Shown here: positions 18,501 to 27,083 of the stretch, one piece after another
How the letters are laid out: each line of letters starts with the position of its first letter
How positions within the stretch are numbered: the first letter of the stretch is position 1
Notes under the pieces: model-generated
Databases searched by the model: none
What the model saw: only the letters and a program-made list of their open reading frames with translations
Told to the model about the DNA's origin: nothing
Assembly (NCBI RefSeq): GCF_001053095.1
Contig: NZ_CGBP01000035.1
Location: 1-54,277, forward strand
Source of the DNA: Yersinia similis
Lineage (GTDB): Bacteria; Pseudomonadota; Gammaproteobacteria; Enterobacterales; Enterobacteriaceae
Direction of reading: 5' to 3'
Length of the DNA stretch: 54,277 nucleotides
Program-made: the position numbers and the translations under genes

Positions 18501-21060
18501 TTATATTGAGGCGGCACAGGTTTCTGCTACTTCAGCCTATACCCAGGCACTTCGTGAACAGGGGCGAATTGCACTGGCACATATTCAGTCTGTTGCCCAA
18601 CAAGCGGGGGATGCACTGGATAGAGCGCGCATAGACACGTTATTCAGCTTACTGGATAAAGTGGCATTAATGCAGATGGTTAAAGCTCTATCAGATATGC
18701 AAACGGTGAATACACATCATGCTGTGACACTGGATGCCATTATGGAAAAAGGCCAAGTCGCATCGGTAAATCGTCAATTATTACGTCGTTGGTTACGGGC
18801 GCTGACACAGCACCAATACCTTCAACAAGTTAATGATACTTATCGCTTAATCAGTGTGGTCGCGGAGCAGGATATTGGGATTTGCTGGCAGCAATGTGAG
18901 CAACTCATTACACAGCTTGATGATAATAGGGGGTTGCTCACTTATCTGGAGCGTAGCAGCCAATGTTTACCTGAACTCTTACAGGGCAAAGAAGATCCCC
19001 TAAATCTTCTTTTCCCCGATGGCCGCCTTGACGTCGCGACACAGGCTTATCAAAACAACCTCATCAGCCAGTTTATGAACCGCCTGTTACTCAATGCCGC
19101 GGAGCAGAAGGTAAAGAATCAGGCTCAAGGGCGGGCCTTAAAGGTGCTAGAGATAGGGGCTGGCGTAGGTGGAACCAGTAATGTGTTGATCCCTCTATTA
19201 GCCGAGGGGGTCACGGAATATACCTTCACCGATATCTCGCCTTTTTTCTTAAATGAAGCCCAAAAGCGCTATCAACATTATGACTTTATCCATTATCAAC
19301 TGTTTGACTTTAACCAGTCACCGATACAGCAAGGGTTAAATTGCGGACAGTATGATTTGGTAGTCGCAGCCAATGTTTTGCATAACGCGATTATTGCCCG
19401 CCATGGATTGAATAACTTACGTCAGTTGCTAGCTCCTGGTGGATGGTTACTAATCATTGAAGCCACGCGGGACAATTATCAGCTTATGACATCCATGGAA
19501 TTTAAACAGGGATTAACGGCATTTGAAGATGAGCGCCTTGCGTTGGACTCTCCCTTTTTACCACAACAAAGCTGGATGCATGCACTACAGGATGTGGGGG
19601 CAGAAATGCTATGGGCCTATCCACCCACGGATGATGTTTTACATAAAATGGGGCAAAGTTTTATATTTGCACAATTTAATAGCCAGCGAATGTCTTGCGA
19701 ACCTCATACATTATTGGCGTATTTACAGCAACAATTACCGGGCTATATGGTGCCAGCTAAACTGGCCATATTGGATAAACTGCCGGTTTCTGCCAATGGG
19801 AAAATAGATCGCAAACAGTTACCACGGTTACCTGAGTGTCAACAACGGCAAGCCCCTGCCAGGCAGGACACGGATGATCCACTGGAGAATACGTTGCTTT
19901 CTCTTTGTCGTACCCTCATAGGCAATAATGCCATGGGGGTCGATGATGATTTTTTCACCAGCGGCGGTGATTCACTGCTGATTACTCAGTGGATTAACCA
20001 AGTGCGAGAAGTCTTGGGTGAAGATAAGGTGCCATGGGAGGGGTGCCTACGGCAGGTTTTACAGCAACCTACCGCGCGGGCATTGGCGGCTTATCTACGC
20101 AATATCAGGGATGAAGAACCCGAGAGTCAGCGCCCCCAAATGGCGGTGACGTGCCTGAAAGAAAGATCGGGTTTGAAAGAAAGAGCAGAGGAACCGGTGG
20201 TCATCCTCCACGAAGGGAGCGGTACCTTATTACCGTATCTATCCTTAGTCGATAAATTATCTGGCCCTGTTTATGGGGTCAACGTTACCGACAGCGCCTC
20301 TTTCCTCTCGATTCCTTCAGAGAGATTAATCTGTCAGTTAGCCAGTACCTATCTACCTGAAATCCAGAAGGTGGGTGATCAGTGCCATTTAGTGGGGTAT
20401 TGCATGGGGGGGCTACTGGCTTTTGAAATTGCCCGGCAGGCATTGGAAAAGGGAAGGCCGGTAAGTTCGTTGACCATTATCAGTAGCTATCAAATTCCAT
20501 ATCACATCAACGATCCTTTGATGATTGATTTGGTGATGAGCTGGACATTAGGTGTTGAACCCCCTTGGAATTTGCTGAAGGCTGATTTGGATGATGTTTA
20601 TCAAGCCATTTTGGCCGATAAACCGGCTGTGATTACCGTGAATGCCGTCGTTGAACGCGCAAAGGCGAATGGGTTAACAGCACTGGCAAATGAGTACACC
20701 TGTATTCAACAACAATCTAATGAGGTGCGTTTATCACAATTGCTAACGGCGATTGAACAGCACTCAGTAGCATCGTCCCACGTTTCTCGCCAGCAGTTTG
20801 ATGTGTTCCGCCACAGTATCCAAGGCGTGTGCCAATACCAGCCAAACTACTTTGCCGGGGATATGACTTTTGTTTGCCAACAGGGGGAGACCTACCTTCT
20901 GCCCGCTTTACAACAAGATATGACGGCATTTTGGCAAACTTACTGTATTGGGCAGATAAGCAGCCTCACCTTACCAGGGGATCACTTTACTTGCCTGTCA
21001 GCAGATAATGTCTCACCACTCATTCAGCATCTTGAACTGTGTAGAGGAGCGCGGGGATGA
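15541..21060 (+). CDS. PchF-like NRPS: docking-Cy-A(MT)-PCP-TE
   Basis: 1839-aa terminal synthetase, 12 bases after the first and preceded by a strong GAGGAGG site. Residues 1-70 look like a TubC-type N-terminal docking domain (LEQQEVRFWLEGE). Then Cy3 (DLLIAD 204-209), A3 (TSGSTG 696-701; cysteine-type pocket by eye) with an inserted methyltransferase whose SAM motif is canonical (VLEIGAGVGG, about 1203-1211), the A10 motif NGKIDR (1419-1424), PCP (Ser1478) and a thioesterase. The layout equals pyochelin PchF, so it should add a third cysteine, cyclise it, N-methylate it after ring reduction, and release the product. The thioesterase elbow reads GYCMGG with Cys1621 in place of serine; a candidate catalytic His is His1815. 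Tandem repeats occur at two linkers. Confidence 0.9.
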   Translation: MDVNINMDSSSATRAIDLLVNLEQQEVRFWLEGESIKFRAPEGVMTGAVIASLKALKPQLVAILAVREQQETLHIDIENRFVAFPLSHVQAAYFVGRQSVFEYGGVGCHGYFEILAPCWDTAKLECVWEQMIIRHDMLRAIITPNGEQRILPSVAPFVIDQVDASSETVRQAMSHRVYQTDKWPLFDLKISHQNGKDCLHFSIDLLIADFLSVQILLAELFKGYLGQTFPAAPLTASFRDVIYYERQQQSGRAYGDARQYWFSRLPTLPACPQLPVMQTNASEIPRFVRYSHQLPPSYWQRLQQGCQQQGVSPSAFLLTVFSEVIGRWSENRHFTLNLTIMNRPTIHKDIDKLVGDFTSVSLLEVDLRSPKTVCERVKQIQRQLWQDLEHRTFSGIEVMREWGRQQGVGHARMPIVFTSALVGEGKNQVQEAISETQLDLVFDYGISQTPQVWIDCQIMVLQGRLQLNWDVMVDIFPKGVVAAMFSTFIDSVERIDRVECIDRVKCLCMEEVGTGEALCDSPLFWHSALSLPLPESQQQRRKQVNATEKTLTPRCLHDGILARAAQQPQAIALVDPQHCLTYAALITRAQALAAKLNSHQRYAVLMEKRHEQVVAVLGIFIAGSAYVPVDIHQPPMRILKILSDAAVSGVVTASPQACLADAHFREINLSLLAQIPDATETKTMALPHDLAYVIYTSGSTGQPKGVMISHDAAYNTLADLQQRIALTPDDRVLALARLSFDLSVFDIFGVLGAGGALIFPDEGDLQNPARWAHDIAHHQITLWNSVPAQMKMLTDYLLAEQITLPSLRYILLSGDWIPVNLPKEIAQVAPHCTQLALGGATEAAIWSNYWRMDPQVTYPVSIPYGVPLTNQQFRVVTPWGEDCPDWGAGELLIGGRGVAQGYWQDEAKTQAHFFIDTQGLRWYRTGDLGRYTSEGVIEFLGRLDHQIKVRGYRVETGEIESQLLKLPQVAQAVVMLATQTTHTELQAYIEAAQVSATSAYTQALREQGRIALAHIQSVAQQAGDALDRARIDTLFSLLDKVALMQMVKALSDMQTVNTHHAVTLDAIMEKGQVASVNRQLLRRWLRALTQHQYLQQVNDTYRLISVVAEQDIGICWQQCEQLITQLDDNRGLLTYLERSSQCLPELLQGKEDPLNLLFPDGRLDVATQAYQNNLISQFMNRLLLNAAEQKVKNQAQGRALKVLEIGAGVGGTSNVLIPLLAEGVTEYTFTDISPFFLNEAQKRYQHYDFIHYQLFDFNQSPIQQGLNCGQYDLVVAANVLHNAIIARHGLNNLRQLLAPGGWLLIIEATRDNYQLMTSMEFKQGLTAFEDERLALDSPFLPQQSWMHALQDVGAEMLWAYPPTDDVLHKMGQSFIFAQFNSQRMSCEPHTLLAYLQQQLPGYMVPAKLAILDKLPVSANGKIDRKQLPRLPECQQRQAPARQDTDDPLENTLLSLCRTLIGNNAMGVDDDFFTSGGDSLLITQWINQVREVLGEDKVPWEGCLRQVLQQPTARALAAYLRNIRDEEPESQRPQMAVTCLKERSGLKERAEEPVVILHEGSGTLLPYLSLVDKLSGPVYGVNVTDSASFLSIPSERLICQLASTYLPEIQKVGDQCHLVGYCMGGLLAFEIARQALEKGRPVSSLTIISSYQIPYHINDPLMIDLVMSWTLGVEPPWNLLKADLDDVYQAILADKPAVITVNAVVERAKANGLTALANEYTCIQQQSNEVRLSQLLTAIEQHSVASSHVSRQQFDVFRHSIQGVCQYQPNYFAGDMTFVCQQGETYLLPALQQDMTAFWQTYCIGQISSLTLPGDHFTCLSADNVSPLIQHLELCRGARG
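17005..17058 (+). repeat. In-frame 18-bp tandem repeat in Cy3-A3 linker
   Basis: Three 18-bp units (ATTGACAGTGTTGAGCGT, ATTGACCGTGTTGAGTGT, ATTGATCGTGTTAAGTGC), encoding IDSVER-IDRVEC-IDRVKC in the linker after the cyclisation domain. Confidence 0.88.
20155..20190 (+). repeat. In-frame 18-bp duplication in PCP-TE linker
   Basis: Two 18-bp units (CTGAAAGAAAGATCGGGT, TTGAAAGAAAGAGCAGAG), encoding LKERSG-LKERAE, between the carrier domain and the thioesterase of the terminal synthetase. Confidence 0.8.
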
Positions 21061-22127
21061 GCCAGCCAAAAACTATATTGGTGGTTGGTGGGCAGGGGGC
21101 CGTAGGGCAAGCGGCTGTCGCGCAATTATCTAAGCGAGGCTATCGGGTGCTCACCGCAGGGAGGCGGGAGCATCCTAATCATCCCCATCATATTGTATTA
21201 GACCTATTTGATCATAAAGCCCTTGCTGATAGCTGCCGTCAGGTGGATTTAGTGTTAAACGCAGCGGGCCCTGCCTCTGATATCGAAGCACATATTGCCC
21301 TGACTGCATTAGCCAAGGGGAAACATTATGTGGATGTGGCAGGAGATCCTGTTATCGAGCGAACATTATTAGTGCCTATGGCGGCGGCCTCCTCGGCCTG
21401 TGTCTTGGGGGCTGGGTTTATTCCTGGATTGGCCGCCATGTTACCGCGGTATGCCGTTGAATGTTTATCGCCTGTGACTCAGCTAACGGTCTACAGCGGA
21501 GGTATTGAGGCCTTTACGCCTACTTCTGCCCAAGATTTTCTGTCCAGCCAATACACGGACCGAGCACAGGGTAAAAGCGGTTATGTGTGGTATGACGGAG
21601 GGTTATATAAAGAGAGTCTGAAAAAAGCGGTATCGATACCAACAGCACAACGTCTATTTGATGCTCTGCCTTATTTCAGTTTTGAACATGAGCGGCTGGT
21701 AACCGTGCACTCGTTATCCCATCTTGCTGCTTATAACCTGATCGCAGATCAACGCCTACTCGTTGGGCTTGGCGGGGAAGGAGGGGCGGCTGCTCAAACA
21801 CTGATAGAATTTAGCCAACAGTTGACGAGGCAAGAGGGGGAGCAGCAGCATCTCTTTATGGTAGCGAAGGGGTTATTAGCTGGGCAGCCTGCCGTATTGC
21901 AACTTCAAATCCGCTTTACTAACAGCTATCAATTGACGGGCACCATTGCCGCCTTAGTCACCCACCAAGTGTTATGTACCCACCGTGTGGGATTGTATTG
22001 GTTAGCGGGCATACTGCCCATCAAGGTGTTGTTGTCACAACTTAATGAATTGGCTTTATTCAGCCATTTCCATATCCACTGTCAACTCGATAATAACGCG
22101 GTGGATTTTCAGGAGGGGGAACTATGA
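21057..22127 (+). CDS. Saccharopine-dehydrogenase-like NAD(P)-dependent reductase
   Basis: 356-aa protein overlapping the synthetase stop by 4 bases (ATGA), so translationally coupled. The N-terminus is a Rossmann fold (ILVVGGQGAVGQA), followed by VLNAAGP and YVDVAGD segments typical of the saccharopine dehydrogenase NADP-binding family. The middle region (GAGFIPGLAAMLP) also matches that family. It lacks lysine-pathway context, and its place between the synthetases and the thiazolinyl imide reductase points to tailoring, possibly reduction of a second imine or of the released product. The exact reaction is not known to me. Yersiniabactin clusters have only one reductase, so this is an extra step. 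Confidence 0.75.
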   Translation: MSQPKTILVVGGQGAVGQAAVAQLSKRGYRVLTAGRREHPNHPHHIVLDLFDHKALADSCRQVDLVLNAAGPASDIEAHIALTALAKGKHYVDVAGDPVIERTLLVPMAAASSACVLGAGFIPGLAAMLPRYAVECLSPVTQLTVYSGGIEAFTPTSAQDFLSSQYTDRAQGKSGYVWYDGGLYKESLKKAVSIPTAQRLFDALPYFSFEHERLVTVHSLSHLAAYNLIADQRLLVGLGGEGGAAAQTLIEFSQQLTRQEGEQQHLFMVAKGLLAGQPAVLQLQIRFTNSYQLTGTIAALVTHQVLCTHRVGLYWLAGILPIKVLLSQLNELALFSHFHIHCQLDNNAVDFQEGEL

Positions 22128-23251
22128 TCCAACCTCAGAAAATCGTGGTCTGCGGCACATTATTTGGGCAGGTTTATCTCTCAGCCTTTAAGACGGCCTT
22201 TGAGGGAGGAGAGTTAACGGGTATTCTCGCCCAAGGAAGTGAGCGTTCAAGGCAATCAGCAGATACCTATGGTGTCCCGCTATATCATCATGTTGATGAA
22301 TTACCTGATGATATAAATATGGCTTGTGTGGTGATCCGCTCCACCATCGTGGGGGGGAAAGGCAGTGAAATCACGAAGGCGTTATTAAAACGGGGCATTT
22401 CAGTATTGCAAGAGCACCCCGTTTGTCTTGAGGATGTGGTGGAGTGCCTAAAGTTAGCTCGTCAACAGAGCTGCCATTATCAGGTGAATACGCATTATCC
22501 CCATGTGCCCGCAGTACGCCAATTTATCGCCTATTTGCACGAGGCCATGCAAACCCAAAAGCCGTGTTTTATTGAGGCAACTTGCGGGGTTCAAGTCATT
22601 TGTGGGTTGCTGGATATCATCGGGCGTGTATTGGGGGGGCGTTTTTCACCTTATGGTTTTAACGTGGCAGGCGGTGACGAGTTACTGTGTTCACTGCTGG
22701 AAAACCCAGCGCCATATACCCAGATACAGGGCGTGATTGCTGGTATCCCCCTTACCTTAAACTTGCAAAATCAGTTAGACCCAGCCGATCCTGATAACCA
22801 TTTTCATATCATGCACCGCCTGTGTGTGGGGTTGCCTAGTGGCAATCTACTCTTGGTCAATACACATGGGCCGGTTATCTGGAACCCCTATTTTTATATT
22901 CCGAGGGTGAGAACCTCTTTTGGCTGTCGTGAGATTATCGACCCCGATGACGCTCCGCACTATTTTCTTCCCCCTCTGAGCCAACTTTTTTCACAGGAAA
23001 GTGACAATCTGTTAGGCGTATTGCACCACCAGTGGCCCTCGGCGATACGTCATGCTCTGCAAGAATTTATCGAGCAACAGCAGCATTCGTCACCTGCTTA
23101 TGCGCAATCCCTGCTCTCGCTGACACAGGTATGGAAAACACTTATGGAAAAAGTCGGTAATCCAGAAAGTGTGCATTTTGACGATCCTGTGATGGCGTCA
23201 CCCAAGGTGGCGACATTTTTATCTCAATGGCAGGGAGAGCATGATGATTGA
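22124..23251 (+). CDS. Thiazolinyl imide reductase (Irp3/YbtU/PchG family)
   Basis: 375-aa NADPH-dependent reductase. Homologues reduce a carrier-bound thiazoline to a thiazolidine during yersiniabactin or pyochelin synthesis. Family features are the N-terminal nucleotide-binding start (IVVCGTLFGQVYLSAF), the RSTIVGGKG segment, QEHPV (the EHPV signature of this dehydrogenase-like fold), and YQVNTHYPHVP. It starts inside the preceding stop (ATGA overlap) behind a strong AGGAGGGGG site, and overlaps the thioesterase gene by 11 bases. Its presence supports one thiazolidine ring, most likely on the third cysteine, which is then methylated by the MT domain. Confidence 0.9.
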   Translation: MIQPQKIVVCGTLFGQVYLSAFKTAFEGGELTGILAQGSERSRQSADTYGVPLYHHVDELPDDINMACVVIRSTIVGGKGSEITKALLKRGISVLQEHPVCLEDVVECLKLARQQSCHYQVNTHYPHVPAVRQFIAYLHEAMQTQKPCFIEATCGVQVICGLLDIIGRVLGGRFSPYGFNVAGGDELLCSLLENPAPYTQIQGVIAGIPLTLNLQNQLDPADPDNHFHIMHRLCVGLPSGNLLLVNTHGPVIWNPYFYIPRVRTSFGCREIIDPDDAPHYFLPPLSQLFSQESDNLLGVLHHQWPSAIRHALQEFIEQQQHSSPAYAQSLLSLTQVWKTLMEKVGNPESVHFDDPVMASPKVATFLSQWQGEHDD

Positions 23252-24008
23252 ACGCCTTTTTCGATTGATAAAACCGGGAACTCGTCAGCAAATGGTGTGT
23301 TTTCATCATGCAGGTGGTTCAGCGGAGTATTTCCTGCCGTGGAAAACGGATCTTCCACCGGACACCGCCTTGTATGCCATTCAACTTCCAGGGCATGGGG
23401 GGCGGATTAATGAGTCGCTATTGCACAATTTGCATCAAATGGCTGATGTCATTGCTCAGAACTACGTTTACCTGCCTATGCGCGACACGTTTTTCTTCGG
23501 CCACAGCATGGGGGCCGCTTTGGCTTTTGAGGTGGCATTGCGTTTACAAAAGGTGGGGAGAGGCATTACAACGCTGTACGTCTCCGGGCGATTATCTCCG
23601 CATAAAAATACTGATACAGATTTTTACCGCCAGAGTGATGTGAGTATCTTGAACAAAATCACCCAATTGGGTGGCAGCGCATTGGATTACCAACAGCCAG
23701 AACTGAAAGACCTGCTATTACCTATTTTTAGGGCTGATTTCGCAGCGATAGAAACCTACCAGCGCCAATGTACCGAACTGTTGAATTGTTCGGTTATTGC
23801 CTGCGTGGGAGAGCAGGATACCGAAGTGTCGGTAAAGCAAATGAGTGAGTGGTGTCAGGTGACGAAGGGGGCTTTCCGGCTACAGGTGTTCCCCGGTGGG
23901 CACTTTTATCTTAATCATGCCCCAAAAAAATTATTGGCATTCATCAACCAGTCTGTTGCCGCGCAGCAATCAAGCAAGGAAGGCAAGGAGTATCACGATG
24001 AAATATAA
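23241..24008 (+). CDS. Type II (editing) thioesterase, YbtT/Irp4-like
   Basis: 255-aa stand-alone alpha/beta hydrolase of the external thioesterase family that frees misprimed carrier domains. Motifs: CFHHAGGSA near the N-terminus, the nucleophile elbow GHSMGA, and a C-terminal GGHFYL containing the catalytic histidine. The length fits GrsT/YbtT proteins. It overlaps both neighbours by 11 bases; an alternative ATG three bases downstream is equally plausible after CAGGGAGAG. Unlike the C-terminal thioesterase domain of the synthetase it keeps the normal serine. Confidence 0.9.
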   Translation: MMIERLFRLIKPGTRQQMVCFHHAGGSAEYFLPWKTDLPPDTALYAIQLPGHGGRINESLLHNLHQMADVIAQNYVYLPMRDTFFFGHSMGAALAFEVALRLQKVGRGITTLYVSGRLSPHKNTDTDFYRQSDVSILNKITQLGGSALDYQQPELKDLLLPIFRADFAAIETYQRQCTELLNCSVIACVGEQDTEVSVKQMSEWCQVTKGAFRLQVFPGGHFYLNHAPKKLLAFINQSVAAQQSSKEGKEYHDEI

Positions 24009-25302
24009 CGCAAATATTACCAGTTTATTTGGGTTGTCCAGTTTATTTGGATTGTTCAGTCTATTTGGATTGTATTGTGCGCAAGGTGTCCCTCTCGGGT
24101 TGGCTATCTTTGCCCTGCCGGGCATTTTACGATCCTTGGGGGCCGATATGAGGCTGATTGGTTTGGTGGGGCTGAGTATGCTGCCTTGGGCGTTTAAAAT
24201 TCTATGGGCGTCATTTATTGAAAACCATAAACCTTGGTTTTTTAGGTGCTTACCCACCGGTTTGGCATGGATTCAACTCTGTAAAGTGTGCTCTTTGATT
24301 GCCATGACGCTGCTATGGTTTTTTGCACCAGACACACAAGTATTGGCGCTGTTATTACTGGTTACGGTGATTAATTTTTTCTATGCCAGCCAGGATGTTG
24401 CTGTGGATGCACTGGCCGTGAGGGTGTTTGCTGGGAGTCGCCACGTTCGTGTGAATGTCAGCCAAATCGCTGGGTTTAGTTTGGGCATGTTATTAGGCGG
24501 TGTCGTTAGCTTGTATGTTTTCAGTGTTTGGGGGTGGTCCGTCACCGTGTGGTGGTTTTTGTTGTTACAGGTACTTTGTCATCTTCCTTTTATGTTTCAT
24601 CTAGGGCGGTTTACAGCAGAAAATAAATTGCCGGTGATACCCGGCAGTGCATCGCTGTGGAAGATATTTCGCCGTAAAGGTTGGGGGCCAATCGTTGTTA
24701 TGGCGGTCTCCTTCAAATTTGCCAGCACCATGGGTGCCGCTTTGGTTTCCCCATTATTAGTGGATATGGGCGTAAGTCTGGATCAAATAGCACTGCTGGC
24801 GGGAGGGGTCTTGATTATCAGCTATATCGTGGGCGCGATCTTATCAGGCGTACTACATCGCTGGTTTTCCAGCCCACAGCTTACGATCTTTGGCTTGTTG
24901 GGGAGCATGTTGTGTTGGTTGGGGATGACATTATCACTCTATTTTTCCGCTCACAATTCATTGCCTGTTTTTGTCTTTTTCATTCTGGAAGGTTTCTTTT
25001 TTAATCTTTGTTGTGTATCGATCTTTGCGTGGTTTATGTGCTGGAGCGAAGGTGACAAGGAGCAAGGTATCGTTCAGCCGGGTACTGATTTTACCTTGCT
25101 GCAATGTTGTGAAGTCCTCGGTGGCAGTGTTGCAATGGTTCTCAGTGGCACATTAGCCTATTACTTGGGGTTCACGTATGCCTTTGGGCTTGCCGCTGTC
25201 TGTGCTTTCTTCGTGGTTTTATTGACCCTCTATTGTTTCCGTCGTAGTCAATCGGCTTATGCGGGGTTCCAAAAGGATCGCCACACCGTGGAGATAGGGT
25301 AA
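23998..25302 (+). CDS. MFS permease, YbtX/Irp8-like
   Basis: 434-aa inner-membrane protein with about 12 hydrophobic segments. I place the start at the ATG at 23998 behind AAGGAG, overlapping the thioesterase gene by 11 bases. The first membrane region GVPLGLAIFALPGILRSLG, followed by IGLVGLSMLPWAFKILWA, is typical of the AmpG/YbtX branch of the major facilitator superfamily. In yersiniabactin clusters YbtX sits beside ybtPQ and its role (export or zinc/iron handling) is unsettled. The extreme N-terminus contains a threefold SLFGL repeat made by 18-bp tandem units. The next gene starts in its stop codon (TAATG). Confidence 0.85.
   Translation: MKYNANITSLFGLSSLFGLFSLFGLYCAQGVPLGLAIFALPGILRSLGADMRLIGLVGLSMLPWAFKILWASFIENHKPWFFRCLPTGLAWIQLCKVCSLIAMTLLWFFAPDTQVLALLLLVTVINFFYASQDVAVDALAVRVFAGSRHVRVNVSQIAGFSLGMLLGGVVSLYVFSVWGWSVTVWWFLLLQVLCHLPFMFHLGRFTAENKLPVIPGSASLWKIFRRKGWGPIVVMAVSFKFASTMGAALVSPLLVDMGVSLDQIALLAGGVLIISYIVGAILSGVLHRWFSSPQLTIFGLLGSMLCWLGMTLSLYFSAHNSLPVFVFFILEGFFFNLCCVSIFAWFMCWSEGDKEQGIVQPGTDFTLLQCCEVLGGSVAMVLSGTLAYYLGFTYAFGLAAVCAFFVVLLTLYCFRRSQSAYAGFQKDRHTVEIG
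24022..24075 (+). repeat. In-frame 18-bp tandem repeat at permease N-terminus
   Basis: Three contiguous 18-bp units of the form AGTTTATTTGGATTGTTC, encoding SLFGLS-SLFGLF-SLFGLY. They lengthen the N-terminus right before the first membrane helix. Confidence 0.9.
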
Positions 25303-27083
25303 TGGACACGCAAGCAAGTGCGTTTCGGTGGTTGATACGGCTGCTGAGCACGCAACATAAACGGCTCGCGCTCTCTATGATACTGGCGGTCGGTTACTCT
25401 CTGCTATCATTGGTACCTTATGTTTTAGTCTATCAATTAATTGCGAATTTTCTCTACCCCCCCTTGGCTGCTACTTCTCAGCTCTGGTGGCTGGTGGGGA
25501 TGGCGGTACTCGCGCTGGCTGGCAAGGTTACTTTGCAATTAGCTTCAGGGTTGTTATCCCATCAGGCTGCTTTTCAGTTGTTATTTGAATTGCGTAGACA
25601 GGTTGTTAAACGGGTAGGGCGTTTGCCGTTGAGCGCCAGCCACCAGCACACTACCGCGAAATTAAAAAAAATCATTTCTGATGATATTGGGCGTATTGAA
25701 ACCTTTGTGGCTCACCATTTACCCGATATGGCGGCGGCAATTGTCACGCCTATTGCCGCCGCAATTTTACTGTTTTTCTTTGATTGGCGTTTGGCGCTGG
25801 TGGCGCTGATCCCACTACCTATTGCTTGCCTGCTGCAATGTTGGATGTTTCAAGGATTTAATCAGCGTATTAGCGCTTATTATCAGGTGATTGCTGACTT
25901 GCACACCAGCATCGTGGATTTCGTCAAAAGCATGCCATTGGTGAAAGCATTCAATATGACGGTCAATTCCCATCAACGTTATACCAAGGCCGTGAATGCA
26001 CATAATCAACTGGTCAGGGAGTGGTTAACAGAGACCCGCACGGCAACCGCGCTGTTTAAGCTCTCTTTAGATCTTGGTTTATTGTGCATTATGCCTGTTG
26101 GCATCATGCTCTTTTCCCAAGGGGAAGTGACATTAGCCGTGATTTTTATGTTTATGTTGCTGGGTATTGGCCTGATGGAGCCACTGTATAACTTGTTACG
26201 TTTTGGTAACTTGTTCAGTGCATTACTCAAAGGGGTGGAGAATATTCGTGAGTTTGCTAACGCGAAGCCTCAACGGGAAGGGCAAACTCCACAGCTGATT
26301 AAACACTATGATGTCCGTTTCAATCAGGTCAGTTTTCACCACCCAGGCACTAAAGATAATACCCTTGAGCAGTTATCTTTTGTGGCAAAACAGGGGGAGA
26401 TAACCGCACTGGTGGGGCCTTCTGGTGCAGGGAAAACCACAGCGGTACAGTTGATTCCTCGTCTCTATGAGTATCAATGCGGTGATATCTGTATTGGTGA
26501 TATCCCTATCGAGATACTACCACTCGAACAGCTCATGTCTCTGACCGCTTTTGTATTTCAAGACACCTTTATTTTCAATGATACGGTCATAAATAACATC
26601 CGGATGGGGAATGATTCACTGACTGACGCGGAAATCATCAATGCCGCAAAAGCGGCCTGTGCGGATGACTTTATCGAACAACTCCCCGAATGCTACCAAA
26701 CGGTCATTGGCCCCGAGACATTGAGTGGTGGGCAGGCACAACGTATCGCTATTGCCCGCGCTATTGCGAAAAATGCCCCTATCGTACTCTTGGATGAAGC
26801 AACCGCTTATGCGGATGCCCGTAACGAGGCTCGTATTCAACAAGCACTTTCTGATCTCATTAAAGACAAAACGGTCATTGTGATTGCGCATCGCCTCAAT
26901 ACGCTAATACACGTTAATCATATTGTCGTGATGGCCGAGGGGAGAAAAGTCGCCGAGGGAACTCATCAAACTTTACTGGCAACCAATTCCCTTTATCAAA
27001 ACATGTGGGCTGCGCATCAGGCCGCAAAAATATGGCATTTCTCAACGGATGCCAAGAATGGATGCCAAGGTGGTCTCTTATGA
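25302..27083 (+). CDS. ABC half-transporter, YbtP-like
   Basis: 593-aa fused membrane and ATPase half-transporter with the type IV (exporter) fold; the yersiniabactin homologues YbtP/YbtQ act together as an importer of the ferric complex. About six membrane helices occupy residues 15-310. The nucleotide-binding domain has Walker A GPSGAGKT (372-379), signature LSGGQAQR (474-481), Walker B IVLLDEAT and an H-loop His in IAHRL. The D-loop reads AYADARNE rather than the usual SALD/ASLD, unlike its partner. The start codon overlaps the previous stop by one base. It pairs with the next gene to form a heterodimer. Confidence 0.88.
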   Translation: MDTQASAFRWLIRLLSTQHKRLALSMILAVGYSLLSLVPYVLVYQLIANFLYPPLAATSQLWWLVGMAVLALAGKVTLQLASGLLSHQAAFQLLFELRRQVVKRVGRLPLSASHQHTTAKLKKIISDDIGRIETFVAHHLPDMAAAIVTPIAAAILLFFFDWRLALVALIPLPIACLLQCWMFQGFNQRISAYYQVIADLHTSIVDFVKSMPLVKAFNMTVNSHQRYTKAVNAHNQLVREWLTETRTATALFKLSLDLGLLCIMPVGIMLFSQGEVTLAVIFMFMLLGIGLMEPLYNLLRFGNLFSALLKGVENIREFANAKPQREGQTPQLIKHYDVRFNQVSFHHPGTKDNTLEQLSFVAKQGEITALVGPSGAGKTTAVQLIPRLYEYQCGDICIGDIPIEILPLEQLMSLTAFVFQDTFIFNDTVINNIRMGNDSLTDAEIINAAKAACADDFIEQLPECYQTVIGPETLSGGQAQRIAIARAIAKNAPIVLLDEATAYADARNEARIQQALSDLIKDKTVIVIAHRLNTLIHVNHIVVMAEGRKVAEGTHQTLLATNSLYQNMWAAHQAAKIWHFSTDAKNGCQGGLL

